Source: UBA11606 sp964504305 (GTDB taxonomy: Bacteria; Actinomycetota; Acidimicrobiia; Acidimicrobiales; Aldehydirespiratoraceae). From it: 64,000 nt of DNA. The position numbers were made by a program, and so were the translations under genes. Below the pieces are notes generated by a model, which worked only from the letters and a program-made list of their open reading frames with translations, was not told where the DNA came from and ran no database searches. How positions within the stretch are numbered: the first letter of the stretch is position 1; the number at the start of each line of letters is the position of its first letter. Of the stretch, positions 25,556-34,213 are shown piece after piece. The stretch is from contig CAZDEB010000002.1 of assembly GCA_964504305.1 (NCBI GenBank), positions 310,001 to 374,000 on the forward strand, read 5' to 3'.

Positions 25556-26644
25556 ATGCAAGGTCTTATTTGCGAAGGCACCACCGAAGACAGCGTGCGT
25601 CTATCCAACGACATCGCAACCGCGGCCAACCTCACCCCTCGCCAAGTACGCGTCGAAGTAAAAGCCGCAGGAGTTTGTGGCAGCGATATGAGCTGCATCC
25701 ACGGCAAGTACTACATGCCCACACCGCTCGTACCTGGTCACGAAGCCGCCGGCGTGGTTGTAGAAGTTGGGTCGGCAGTTACTTACACCGCGGTCGGCGA
25801 TCACGTGATCTTGTCGACCTTTGGCAACTGCGGCCACTGCGGCGACTGCGAGATGGGCGACCCCGGCAATTGTGCGGTCGGCATGGGCGGGTTGGCCCAG
25901 CCCTACACCGAAGGCGATCAGCCGCTCTACAACTTCGCCAACATCGGCGCGTTCGTGCAAGAGACGGTCGTCAGCGAAAACCAGTGCATCCCGATTCCCA
26001 AAGAAATGCCGCTGACATCAGCCGCCTTGATCGGCTGCGGTGTCATGACCGGAACCGGCGCAGTGTTCAACCGGGCCCGAGTTCAGTTGGGTGACACAGT
26101 CGTGGTGATCGGTGCTGGAGGCGTCGGACTCAACGTCATCCAAGCCGCCAAACTGGTTGGCGCGAGCCAAATCATCGCCATCGATCGAGTCGCCGAAAAG
26201 GAGCGCCTCGCCACCGAGTTCGGAGCCACCGAATTCTTGTTGGCCGATGGTGACGACTTCGACGCGATCGGCGAGGTCAAAAAACTCAGCGGCGGTGGCG
26301 TGAACCATGCCTTCGAGGTTGTCGGTCATACCGGCCTCTTGGCCGACGCCATCCAGATGACGCGCGCCGGCGGAAACGTGTGCGCGGTAGGCGTGCCCGA
26401 CCTCACCGCCTCGGTCACCTACAACTTCCAGTCACTACACCAAAACAAAAACCTCATGGGTATACGCGCCGGAGGCGCACGACCCCGCAAAGACTTCCGC
26501 ATGCTGGCCAACCTCTACATGACCGGTCAGCTCAAACTCGACGAAATGATCTCCCACACCGCCGGGCTCGATGGCCTCACCGCGGCGTTCGACGCCATGC
26601 GCGCCGGCACCGAAGCACGAACCGTGCTGCTTCCTCACGGCTAA
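25556..26644 (+). CDS. Zinc-dependent medium-chain alcohol dehydrogenase
   Basis: 362 residues; ATG behind a good ribosome site (CGGAG). Catalytic zinc ligands: Cys in VCGSD and His-Glu in PGHEAAG; the structural zinc lobe has CGHCGDCEMGDPGNC. NAD(P) Rossmann motif VVVIGAGGVGLNVIQAAKLVGA. It oxidises an alcohol or polyol and resembles threonine/sorbitol dehydrogenases and Zn-dependent mycothiol-independent ADHs; the substrate is unclear. Its stop lies in the first copy of a 16-bp direct repeat shared with the convergent MFS gene. Confidence 0.9.
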   Translation: MQGLICEGTTEDSVRLSNDIATAANLTPRQVRVEVKAAGVCGSDMSCIHGKYYMPTPLVPGHEAAGVVVEVGSAVTYTAVGDHVILSTFGNCGHCGDCEMGDPGNCAVGMGGLAQPYTEGDQPLYNFANIGAFVQETVVSENQCIPIPKEMPLTSAALIGCGVMTGTGAVFNRARVQLGDTVVVIGAGGVGLNVIQAAKLVGASQIIAIDRVAEKERLATEFGATEFLLADGDDFDAIGEVKKLSGGGVNHAFEVVGHTGLLADAIQMTRAGGNVCAVGVPDLTASVTYNFQSLHQNKNLMGIRAGGARPRKDFRMLANLYMTGQLKLDEMISHTAGLDGLTAAFDAMRAGTEARTVLLPHG

Positions 26645-26672
26645 CCACTGGTCCCCCACGGTTAACCACTGG
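26636..26672 (+). repeat. 16-bp direct repeat spanning both convergent stop codons
   Basis: CACGGCTAACCACTGG (26636-26651) and CACGGTTAACCACTGG (26657-26672) differ at one base, with a 21-nt period. The first copy contains the TAA of the alcohol dehydrogenase; the second contains the opposite-strand TAA of the MFS gene (26662-26664). GGTTAACC in the second copy is a perfect palindrome. Confidence 0.85.
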
Positions 26673-27924
26673 CGGCCGGCGCCACGTTTGCTTCGCTGAA
26701 GCGATCGATATCGCGAAGGTCGGGGAAGAAACGCCACCAGATCGCCACCACCGCGAGAGTGCCGACTCCGCCGAACAAGATCGCCCCGACCAACCCAAAC
26801 GCCGCCGCGGTCAAACCGCTCTCGAAAGCACCAAGCTCGTTGGACGCACCGATGAACACATTCTCCACCGCCAACACTCGGCCCCTCATCTCCTCCGGCG
26901 TGGCCAGCGGGACGATTGTCGAACGAACATAGACCGATATCGCATCAACCCCGGCCGCGACCACCAACGCGCCAAACACCACGGCATAAGACGTCGCCAA
27001 CCCGATGACGATCGTCATTGCTCCAAAGACCGCGATCGACGCCAGCAAGACCCGCCCGACATGGCGCCTTACCGGCCGGATAGACAAACCGATCGACACG
27101 AGACCGGCCCCGATTCCGGTTGCGGCGCGCAACCACCCCAAGCCAATCGCCCCCACTCCAAGACGGTTCTCGGCGATCGCCGGGAGCAAGGCGATAATCC
27201 CGCCAAACAGCACCGCGAACAGGTCGAGGCTGATAGCACCGAACACAACCGGCTGGTGGCGCATGAACCGCAAACCCTCCTTGGCGTCGTGCAGGGCTTG
27301 TCGGCCACCGGTCGTCGGAAGTTTTCGGGTCGCGGGCTTGGGGATGGTGGCCAACAACAAACTGGCGAGCACCAGCGCCACCACGGCCACAAGGTAAGGG
27401 AGCGCTGGATCGGCTACAAAGACAAACCCCATCGTTATCGGACCGCTGATGATCCCGGCCTGAAACGCGACCGACCGCAAGGCGACCACTCGCTCCAGTA
27501 TCTCCGGGGGAGCCAGATCGATAGGCAGAGCTCTCGAGGCGGGAGACGCAAAAGACCGGGCCACGCCAAAAAGCAACACCAGCACGAAGATCGGCGCCAC
27601 GGCCGTCGGCTCGGAACGCACGTAGACAAAGAGCCCCAGCGAAACAAGAATTTCGCCGGCTAGGCCCCCGGCAAATACTCGCCGGCGATCCAGACGGTCA
27701 GCAACGGCGCCGGTGAACGGAGCCAGAACGGCCACCGGAAGGAACTCGGCAAGCCCCAGAAGCCCCAGGTCGAGTTCTCGGCCGGTGATATCGAACACCT
27801 GCTTGCCGATGATGGTGACCTGCCCAACAACCGCGAACCCCGAAAGAAAGAAAGTGACCAGCAGGGCTCTGATCGACCACGGAACGTGCGGCCGGTCTGC
27901 CGCTTTGCGGATCGAGTCAGTCAC
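26662..27924 (-). CDS. MFS transporter (MFS_3 / enterobactin-exporter-like)
   Basis: 420 residues, about 12 transmembrane helices. Between helices 2 and 3 is VADRLDRRRVFAGG, a good motif A (G-x-x-x-D-R-x-x-R-R), and the second half has ATPEEMRGRVLAVENVFIGASNELG, typical of the MFS_3 exporters that include EntS. It probably effluxes a small molecule. Its ATG overlaps the stop of the preceding LLM oxidoreductase gene by 8 nt, so the two are cotranscribed. Confidence 0.88.
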   Translation of the reverse strand: MTDSIRKAADRPHVPWSIRALLVTFFLSGFAVVGQVTIIGKQVFDITGRELDLGLLGLAEFLPVAVLAPFTGAVADRLDRRRVFAGGLAGEILVSLGLFVYVRSEPTAVAPIFVLVLLFGVARSFASPASRALPIDLAPPEILERVVALRSVAFQAGIISGPITMGFVFVADPALPYLVAVVALVLASLLLATIPKPATRKLPTTGGRQALHDAKEGLRFMRHQPVVFGAISLDLFAVLFGGIIALLPAIAENRLGVGAIGLGWLRAATGIGAGLVSIGLSIRPVRRHVGRVLLASIAVFGAMTIVIGLATSYAVVFGALVVAAGVDAISVYVRSTIVPLATPEEMRGRVLAVENVFIGASNELGAFESGLTAAAFGLVGAILFGGVGTLAVVAIWWRFFPDLRDIDRFSEANVAPAASG

Positions 27925-28792
27925 AAAGAACGGCTATCACCTGTTCGCCAAATCGATGGATCGGCTCGGTCGACTGCGGGTGGCCAAAGTCCATGGTGAA
28001 CCGTTGCAGTCCCAGATCAGCGAGATGACCCAGATGCTCAACCAGAGCCTCGCTCTCGGCATCGGTAGTAGGCAGAGCCCGCTCGACAGTTGTTCCGAGT
28101 TCGATCGAGGCAGGGTCTCGACCGGCGTCGACCGCCGAGGCGTACACGATGTCTCGGCGTCGCAGCCAATCTTCGTCGCCCAGCACGAAACAATTCCACA
28201 TGTCGGCCTGACGGCCAACAAGAGGCAAACCGATCTGCTCGCCGAAAGCACCGATGCACACCGGGGGCACTACATCGGGCAGCGGCGAAGCGTAGGCATC
28301 GGTCACGCTGAAGTAGTTGCCTTGATAGGTCGCGCCGTGGCTAGTCCACATCAGGCGACAAATCTCGAGCAACTCTTCGAGTTGGGCGAACCGCACCGAC
28401 GGTTTCGGGAACTCGTAGCCGTAGGCCTCGTACTCCTCGCCACGCCAACCGGCGCCAATCCCGAGAATGAACCGGCCGCCGGACAGAGTCTGCAAAGTCG
28501 CGGCCATCTTGGCCGTGAGCGCGGGCGGTCGATAGCCATGCCCCAACACGTGATGGCACAGCTTGACGTCGGGAAATCTTGCGCCCAACCACGTGAGGGT
28601 GGTCCACGCCTCCAAGAACGGGTCGGACTTCGAGTCGAATCCGTAGAAGTGGTCGGCGATCCAGATCGAATCGAAGTATTCGACCGCCGTCGGCAGAATG
28701 TGTTCCTGTTGATAGACCACAATCGACTGGTGCTGACTCCCCTCGTTTCCGATCACGGGCGAAAGCCAACCAAATTTTAGATCCCTGGACAT
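27917..28792 (-). CDS. LLM-class (luciferase-like, probably F420-dependent) oxidoreductase
   Basis: 291 residues from the ATG at 28792, preceded by TGGAAG. The beta/alpha barrel of the bacterial luciferase family is visible in YFDSIWIADHFYGFD, TLQTLSGGRFILGIGAGWRGEEYEAYGY and the C-terminal HLADLGLQRFTMDFGHP. RFILGIGAGW-xx-EY is a shared marker of F420- or FMN-dependent members; actinobacterial context favours F420. The substrate is unknown. It is divergent from the deacetylase-like gene (46 nt) and coupled to the MFS gene downstream. Confidence 0.88.
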   Translation of the reverse strand: MSRDLKFGWLSPVIGNEGSQHQSIVVYQQEHILPTAVEYFDSIWIADHFYGFDSKSDPFLEAWTTLTWLGARFPDVKLCHHVLGHGYRPPALTAKMAATLQTLSGGRFILGIGAGWRGEEYEAYGYEFPKPSVRFAQLEELLEICRLMWTSHGATYQGNYFSVTDAYASPLPDVVPPVCIGAFGEQIGLPLVGRQADMWNCFVLGDEDWLRRRDIVYASAVDAGRDPASIELGTTVERALPTTDAESEALVEHLGHLADLGLQRFTMDFGHPQSTEPIHRFGEQVIAVLCD

Positions 28793-28838
28793 CTTCCAGA
28801 CGCTAGTGCGCGGGGGCCACTGCGGTAACAATTGGGTC

Positions 28839-29870
28839 ATGCTCGTAGTGCGGTCCGATGCCCATCGCCAACACCACTGTCTCGAACTCGACGGTACCCA
28901 GCTGATTCCTTCGTGGGAATCGCCCGCCCGCGCCGAGCACGTCGATACCGCCCTCGATGCCATCGACGGATTCTCATTTGTCGCCCCGGCAGATTTTGAT
29001 CGCGCTCTCGCCGACTCCGTCCACGACTCCGAGTACGTGAGCTTCTTGGAATCGGCTTGGGACGAGTGGCAACGACTCGGTCACACCGCTCCAGCTGCGA
29101 TGGCCATTGGATGGCCGGCTCGACGGTTTCGCGACGTAAAGCCCCGCCACCTCGAAGCGCAACTGGGTTATTACTCCTTTGCCGCCGACTGCTCGATCGC
29201 CGAGGGGACCTGGACAGCAGCAACGCAGAGCGCGGCGATTGCCGATACTGCTGCTCAGGCAGTAGCACGCGGAGCCGACGCCACATTCGCTCGGTGCCGG
29301 CCCCCCGGGCATCACGCCAGCCGAGATCAGTTCGGTGGCTATTGCTATCTGAACAACGCCGCGATCGCCGCCCAACGACTACGCAACGAGGGTGCGGCCC
29401 GGGTCGCGATTCTCGACGTCGATTACCACCACGGCAACGGAACCCAAGACATCTTTTACGACCGCGATGATGTTCGCTTTTGCTCGATCCACGCCGACCC
29501 CCGCGACGAGTTCCCGTACTTCCTTGGCCATGGTGATGAAACCGGCGTTGGGCCCGGGCTGGGTCACAACCGCAATATCGCTCTGCCCCGTGGCACGTCG
29601 GCCAGCACGTGGTTCGAGTCCCTCGATGAGGCCCACAACTGGCTGTTGGACCCGACCCCTGATGCGCTGGTGGTTTCGTTGGGGTTGGACACCTTCGTGC
29701 ATGACCCCATCTCTCATTTTGAGCTGGCCGCCGAAGATTTCGACACACTCGGGCGGCGCGTGGCCGCGTTCGACTTGCCAACGGTGATGGTGATGGAAGG
29801 CGGTTACGCGACCGCCCAGCTCGGTGAAAACATGGCGCGAGTGCTCACGTCGTTCGCCGACTCCCGCTAG
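28839..29870 (+). CDS. Histone-deacetylase-fold hydrolase (acetylpolyamine amidohydrolase-like)
   Basis: 343 residues from the ATG at 28839. Family motifs: RCRPPGHHASRDQFGGYCYLN (the His-His charge-relay pair), ILDVDYHHGNGTQDIFY (Asp and His zinc ligands), SLGLDTFVHDP (third zinc ligand Asp) and MEGGYA (transition-state tyrosine). All catalytic residues are present, so it should deacetylate a small amide such as an acetylpolyamine or acetylated carboxylate rather than histones. It is divergent from the LLM gene and converges on the alkylsulfatase-like gene with a 12-nt gap. Confidence 0.9.
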   Translation: MLVVRSDAHRQHHCLELDGTQLIPSWESPARAEHVDTALDAIDGFSFVAPADFDRALADSVHDSEYVSFLESAWDEWQRLGHTAPAAMAIGWPARRFRDVKPRHLEAQLGYYSFAADCSIAEGTWTAATQSAAIADTAAQAVARGADATFARCRPPGHHASRDQFGGYCYLNNAAIAAQRLRNEGAARVAILDVDYHHGNGTQDIFYDRDDVRFCSIHADPRDEFPYFLGHGDETGVGPGLGHNRNIALPRGTSASTWFESLDEAHNWLLDPTPDALVVSLGLDTFVHDPISHFELAAEDFDTLGRRVAAFDLPTVMVMEGGYATAQLGENMARVLTSFADSR

Positions 29871-29882
29871 ATCGCTGACGGC

Positions 29883-31592
29883 TCAAACGACCAACCCGTC
29901 AAGATCAAACGCCTGGCAGAAAGCGCTTAGGCGGTCGAGGTCGCCATCAACGTGGGCGGTTCCACCGGCGACCGCTGCTCCCAACTCGGTTCGGCCGCTC
30001 AGCACCTCGGCAAGTGTCTCATGGTCCAACTGCACGACGATTTCGGCGCCCTCGCCGCTGGTCGGCACCGCGACGTGATGCCTCAGGTGCAAACCGGCCC
30101 GTGCGCCGTCCACTTCAAACCCGACATGAACATTCAGGCCAGCCGCCCGGTCGGGGTCGACCACGACCCTCAAACCATGAATGACCAACTCGGGGTCGGT
30201 TCCGAGAACCATGCCCCGGGTGAATCGGTGAACACGAAACCGCGATAGATCGAGGTCGCCGTCCAACTCGCGAGCACGGGTCAGTGTCCAATTACGCACA
30301 TTGGCCGATGTTGTCGATTGTCCAACCGCCCGCAGCGCCGAAGCCAGGCGAGACGAGTCAGCGTCGTCACCTTCGTCAGCGCGATGCAGCCACGTCGCTA
30401 GCTCGATCGCCCACCGAAGGTCACCCTCGTCGATAGCCGTATCGAATTGACGACGCACTTCGTCGATGCCGCCGAATCCCTGCACCATCCGATTGGCGTG
30501 ATCGACGGGCTGAAGCGGCAGGAGATTTGCCGGGTCACCGTCGAACCAGCCTCGCAGTCCAGCAAAGATCTGCCGGGCGTGGTGTTCGGCCAATCCATAG
30601 TGCTGTTGGGTGAGGTAGGAATCGGCTAACACCTCCGGGAGCACCACGCCCGCTCCCACCTCCGTCGACGTGCGGCCTTGGTTGATGGCCCGCACTGCTT
30701 GATCCCACAAGAACTGAATGCTGTCGCGGTACATCTCGACTTCGGCGGCGATCTGCACCGCGCCGGACAGAGGCGGGCCGTGGGCACCAACCAGATGCTC
30801 CGCCGCCAGCGACGCCACGTGATCGAGGCCCTTGAGCAAAAGGCGCGGGTCTCGATACTCCTCGCCACGAATAGCAAAAACGTTAAAGAGCGCGGGCCAC
30901 ACAAGGTTGTTGACACACACGCCGAGCGACGGGAACCAGATTGTCACGTTGTCGTCAGCGTCTGACGGCGCCGGATGGAACTCAACGGTCAGACCCGCAA
31001 TTTCGGTGGTCATCGGCGAGACAATCTCGCGGTTGGGAGGCACGAATCCCGCGGCAAACGGAGCATGCCGAGGATCGCGATAGGAAAGTCCGAGTCCCAC
31101 GTTCACGACGGCATCGGGCCCCTGATCGGGCAGGAATATCCCGAACTGCTCGACCAAACCTCTTTGAGCCGCGGCACTGATCTCGGTACCGACCCTCGCC
31201 CGGTTGGCAACTATGCGTTCGTGCCCCCAGATCTCCAGATCTATCTCGGCGTCCTCACTCACGATCGCAGCAGTTCCGTCGACGTAATGAAAGTGGGTGT
31301 ACACAACGGCAACGATTTCTGTGGCGGTATGACGCCTCAACTCGACGAGGGCCGCCTCCATCTCTTGCACCGACTCGCCGGTGTCGATCGCAATGATGCC
31401 CTCGGGGCCTTCGACGAAGGTCTGATTCGACAATCCGTTACCCACCAAACACCAGACGCCAGTACGAACCTCATACAGTTTGCGCTCGAGTCGTTCGGTG
31501 TGTCCGACAAGTGAAGCGTTCGCGACTTGCCCGGCCGGGCCATCAACCAACGAATCCCGCGCAGCAATACGATCAAAAGGATCTGAAATCAT
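29883..31592 (-). CDS. Alkylsulfatase-like metallo-beta-lactamase protein with altered metal site
   Basis: 569 residues: MBL domain (about 35-285), an alkylsulfatase dimerisation region (about 285-430) and a C-terminal SCP2-like domain, the SdsA1 architecture. However, the metal motif THxHxDH reads THFHYVDG (H100, H102, D105), the usual TEAPAE segment reads SDADDN (210-215), and the AEN segment reads VNN (227-229). The late HGPP histidine (H271) is kept. There is no signal peptide. It may be a hydrolase with one metal or a different metal set. The ATG at 31592 overlaps the divergent gene's ATG by two bases; a TTG at residue 15 is an alternative start. Confidence 0.8.
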   Translation of the reverse strand: MISDPFDRIAARDSLVDGPAGQVANASLVGHTERLERKLYEVRTGVWCLVGNGLSNQTFVEGPEGIIAIDTGESVQEMEAALVELRRHTATEIVAVVYTHFHYVDGTAAIVSEDAEIDLEIWGHERIVANRARVGTEISAAAQRGLVEQFGIFLPDQGPDAVVNVGLGLSYRDPRHAPFAAGFVPPNREIVSPMTTEIAGLTVEFHPAPSDADDNVTIWFPSLGVCVNNLVWPALFNVFAIRGEEYRDPRLLLKGLDHVASLAAEHLVGAHGPPLSGAVQIAAEVEMYRDSIQFLWDQAVRAINQGRTSTEVGAGVVLPEVLADSYLTQQHYGLAEHHARQIFAGLRGWFDGDPANLLPLQPVDHANRMVQGFGGIDEVRRQFDTAIDEGDLRWAIELATWLHRADEGDDADSSRLASALRAVGQSTTSANVRNWTLTRARELDGDLDLSRFRVHRFTRGMVLGTDPELVIHGLRVVVDPDRAAGLNVHVGFEVDGARAGLHLRHHVAVPTSGEGAEIVVQLDHETLAEVLSGRTELGAAVAGGTAHVDGDLDRLSAFCQAFDLDGLVV

Positions 31593-33054
31593 GAATCAAA
31601 TCATGTCACCTCCCGGCGAACGTCCCGAAACCGACCGTGCTGCAGCCAAACCGGGCGCCTCGCTTTCGGTGAAGGATTTCGCTCGGTTGGCAATCGGCAG
31701 GCCGCGTGACTGGAACCTGCGCAAACCAGCAATCTCACGGCCCCGCCTCAAATTGTCATTGATCGGCCCCCTGGTCATTACTGCGAGCGTGGCGGTCTCG
31801 TGGCGAGCGTTTTCTGGTGCCGTAGGGGAGGAAGGAAACGCATCATTTGGATTGTTTATCGGCGCGGCGTCAATCGTCTTCATGGCTTGGAGCTTTGTTC
31901 TGGGCGTTAGGTTCCGCTTCCTCGAACCATTCTTCAACGGCCTTGACTCGATGTATCGCGCCCATCGATGGGCTGGAACGCTCGCCGTCGTCGCCATGTT
32001 CTTGCACACCAGCAGCGAAGCAGAATTGCTCGGCGGAATACGAGGCGCATCGAGATCGCTCGCCCACGATGCCCGCAATCTGGCATCAACTGGTCAAGTA
32101 TTTCTGTACATCCTCGTCGGGCTCAGCCTGGTGAGATGGATCCCGTATCGCTGGTGGCGATGGACTCACAAGCTCCTGATCGTTCCTTACGTTTTTGCCT
32201 GCTTCCACTTCTACACCGCCACCAAAACCTACGCGAATGGTTCGGCCTGGGGCTGGTACTTCGGCATCATCATGATGGCGGGCATAGTCGGTTGGACTCT
32301 TAGGGTCGTCGGGAAAGACGCGGTCTTTCGTGGCGTTCGGTACACGGTTTCGGAGCTGGAACGCCAAGGCAGCACGACGATGCTGCGGCTGGCACCCAAG
32401 CGTCGACCGCTGCGACATCGGGCCGGCCAATTCGCGGCGATCAAGATTCAGGCCCGGGGACTTTCCGAACCTCACATGTTCACTATTGCCTCGGGCCCCG
32501 AGTCGCCCGATCTGCGTTTCTACGTGCGTGACCTCGGTGACTGGACGGCCAAGGTCCAGGCAGCCGATCTGGTCGGCACCGACGTGATAGTCGAGGGCCC
32601 GTTCGGCCGGTTCCAGCCCTTCGGCAAACGACCAGGACCCATCGTGTGGGTCGCGGCCGGAGTTGGCATCACGCCGTTCTTGAGCGCGGTCGAGTCGCTC
32701 ACGCCGGGCCAGACCGGTCCCAAGCCGGTTCTGTTGTACTGCGTGCGTTCACGCGACGACGCCACTGCGTTGGCTCAACTCGAGCGTGCCCACAGCGACG
32801 GGCGCATCGACCTACGGGTCTACGTGTCGAGCGAGGGCCTGCGTCTCGATCACGAACGTCTCCACGAAGCAGCCGGGATGGAGTCCATGCACGGCGTACA
32901 CGTCGCCATCTGTGGGCCGCTCGGGCTGGTGCGGGCCGCATCGACGGCGGCCCGGTCGTTCGGAGCCGACGACGTGGAAACCGAAGCCTTTGATATTCGG
33001 GGCGGGTTCGGCCCTGACTTATCGGTGCCGTTGGCCGAACTGCTCAGCCGCTGA
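31591..33054 (+). CDS. Ferric-reductase-like transmembrane protein with FAD/NAD(P) reductase domain
   Basis: 487 residues; ATG at 31591 preceded by AAAGGA. After a short soluble leader come about six transmembrane helices (75-255) with histidines suited to heme binding (YRAHRWAGTLAVVAMFLH, HKLLIVPYVFACFHFY). The C-terminal ferredoxin-NADP reductase-like half has RHRAGQFAAIKI, EPHMFTIASGP (FAD), VAAGVGITPFLSAV (NAD(P)) and ICGPLGLV. It resembles the gp91phox/FRE family, transferring electrons from NAD(P)H across the membrane to Fe(III), Cu(II) or oxygen. Ends overlap the aminotransferase gene by 11 nt. Confidence 0.88.
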   Translation: MNQIMSPPGERPETDRAAAKPGASLSVKDFARLAIGRPRDWNLRKPAISRPRLKLSLIGPLVITASVAVSWRAFSGAVGEEGNASFGLFIGAASIVFMAWSFVLGVRFRFLEPFFNGLDSMYRAHRWAGTLAVVAMFLHTSSEAELLGGIRGASRSLAHDARNLASTGQVFLYILVGLSLVRWIPYRWWRWTHKLLIVPYVFACFHFYTATKTYANGSAWGWYFGIIMMAGIVGWTLRVVGKDAVFRGVRYTVSELERQGSTTMLRLAPKRRPLRHRAGQFAAIKIQARGLSEPHMFTIASGPESPDLRFYVRDLGDWTAKVQAADLVGTDVIVEGPFGRFQPFGKRPGPIVWVAAGVGITPFLSAVESLTPGQTGPKPVLLYCVRSRDDATALAQLERAHSDGRIDLRVYVSSEGLRLDHERLHEAAGMESMHGVHVAICGPLGLVRAASTAARSFGADDVETEAFDIRGGFGPDLSVPLAELLSR

Positions 33055-34123
33055 CCGCGGCCAGCGTCTCCAGAAAGAAGTTGTTCTCGGCGGGCGTGCC
33101 GATCGTGACCCGAATGCCTTGGCCCGAGAACGGCCTGGTTACAACACCGCGTTGCTCCATCGCCAAATGCAGTTCGTCGGTACGGCTCCCGGTTTCCAAG
33201 TAGACAAAGTTCGCTTGAGCGTCGGGTAGCTGCCACCCCGAATCGTTGAGGGCGGCCACGACTCGGTCGCGTTCCTTCAGCACCCCGTCGATCCTCGAGC
33301 CGAACTCGTCGAGATGGTCAAGCACAGCAAGACTCGCGGCTTGGGCCACCGAGTTGACAGCGAAAGCCAGCAGGACCTTGTCGAGCTGAGTAACCACCGA
33401 AGGGTGCGCAACGAGGTACCCGGTGCGCAGTCCGGCCAATCCGTAGGCTTTCGAGAAAGTCCGCGACACAACAACATTTGGGTAATCGGGCATCAATTCC
33501 TTGATCGAATCTCCGAGGTCAGGACCGCAGAACTCGTGATAGGCCTCGTCGATCAGCACCACAACATCAGCGGGAACCCGATCCAGCATGGCTCGCAGCT
33601 GAGTCGTGCTGACCGCGGTCCCGGTCGGGTTGTTGGGGGTGGCCAACAAGATCAACTTTGTTTTTGACGTCACGGCGTTCACCACCGCATCGAGGTCGAA
33701 GGCCTGCTCCACCAAAGGCACCTCGACAAGGTTCGCATTCATCAACCGAACGTTGATCGGGTAGGCCTCAAACGACGGCCAGGGGCACACGACCTCGTCA
33801 CCAGCATCCAGATAGGCGAGGCACAGTTGCTGGAGGAGACCGACCGAGCCGCAACCGACCGCCACCATGTCAGTCTCCACGCCAAGCCAAGCCGCGAGAC
33901 GCTCGCGGAGTTCGCTTGCACGATGATCGCCGTAGCGGTTGACGCCACTTGCCGCCTCGGTGATCGCCGCCACGACAGCCGGGATTGGGTCCAACGGGGT
34001 CTCGTTGGAGGCCAACTTGATAGCAGTCTCGAGCCCGTGTTCGACCGCGGCCTGCTTTGCTCCCTTGCCCGGTCGATAAGCCGACAAGGCGGCAACGGTT
34101 GGACGAACCCGACCAACGATCAT
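33044..34123 (-). CDS. Histidinol-phosphate / aromatic aminotransferase (class I/II PLP)
   Basis: 359 residues. N-terminal KLASNETPLDPIP, ATPNNPTGTAVS (Asn contacting PLP), VLIDEAYHEFCG and the PLP lysine in VVSRTFSKAYGLAGLRTGY are characteristic of the HisC/aromatic aminotransferase branch. No his genes are nearby, so an aromatic aminotransferase (PatA-like) role is as likely as histidine biosynthesis. The gene converges on the ferric-reductase-like gene with an 11-nt overlap. Confidence 0.88.
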   Translation of the reverse strand: MIVGRVRPTVAALSAYRPGKGAKQAAVEHGLETAIKLASNETPLDPIPAVVAAITEAASGVNRYGDHRASELRERLAAWLGVETDMVAVGCGSVGLLQQLCLAYLDAGDEVVCPWPSFEAYPINVRLMNANLVEVPLVEQAFDLDAVVNAVTSKTKLILLATPNNPTGTAVSTTQLRAMLDRVPADVVVLIDEAYHEFCGPDLGDSIKELMPDYPNVVVSRTFSKAYGLAGLRTGYLVAHPSVVTQLDKVLLAFAVNSVAQAASLAVLDHLDEFGSRIDGVLKERDRVVAALNDSGWQLPDAQANFVYLETGSRTDELHLAMEQRGVVTRPFSGQGIRVTIGTPAENNFFLETLAAVSG

Positions 34124-34213
34124 GAGGACTCCCCTTCTACGCTGCGCACGTCGAACCCAGCTGATGGCTCAGTATGGCGGACCAACCCATCGATGGGCTA
34201 GAACGCACCCAAC

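Noticed and set aside
26380..27663. 427-codon plus-strand open frame
   Set aside because: Composition (Arg, His, Gln, Asp rich) is that of a shadow frame opposite the MFS gene, which has clear transmembrane helices.
27713..28780. 355-codon plus-strand open frame
   Set aside because: Shadow of the LLM oxidoreductase gene on the minus strand; no recognisable domain.
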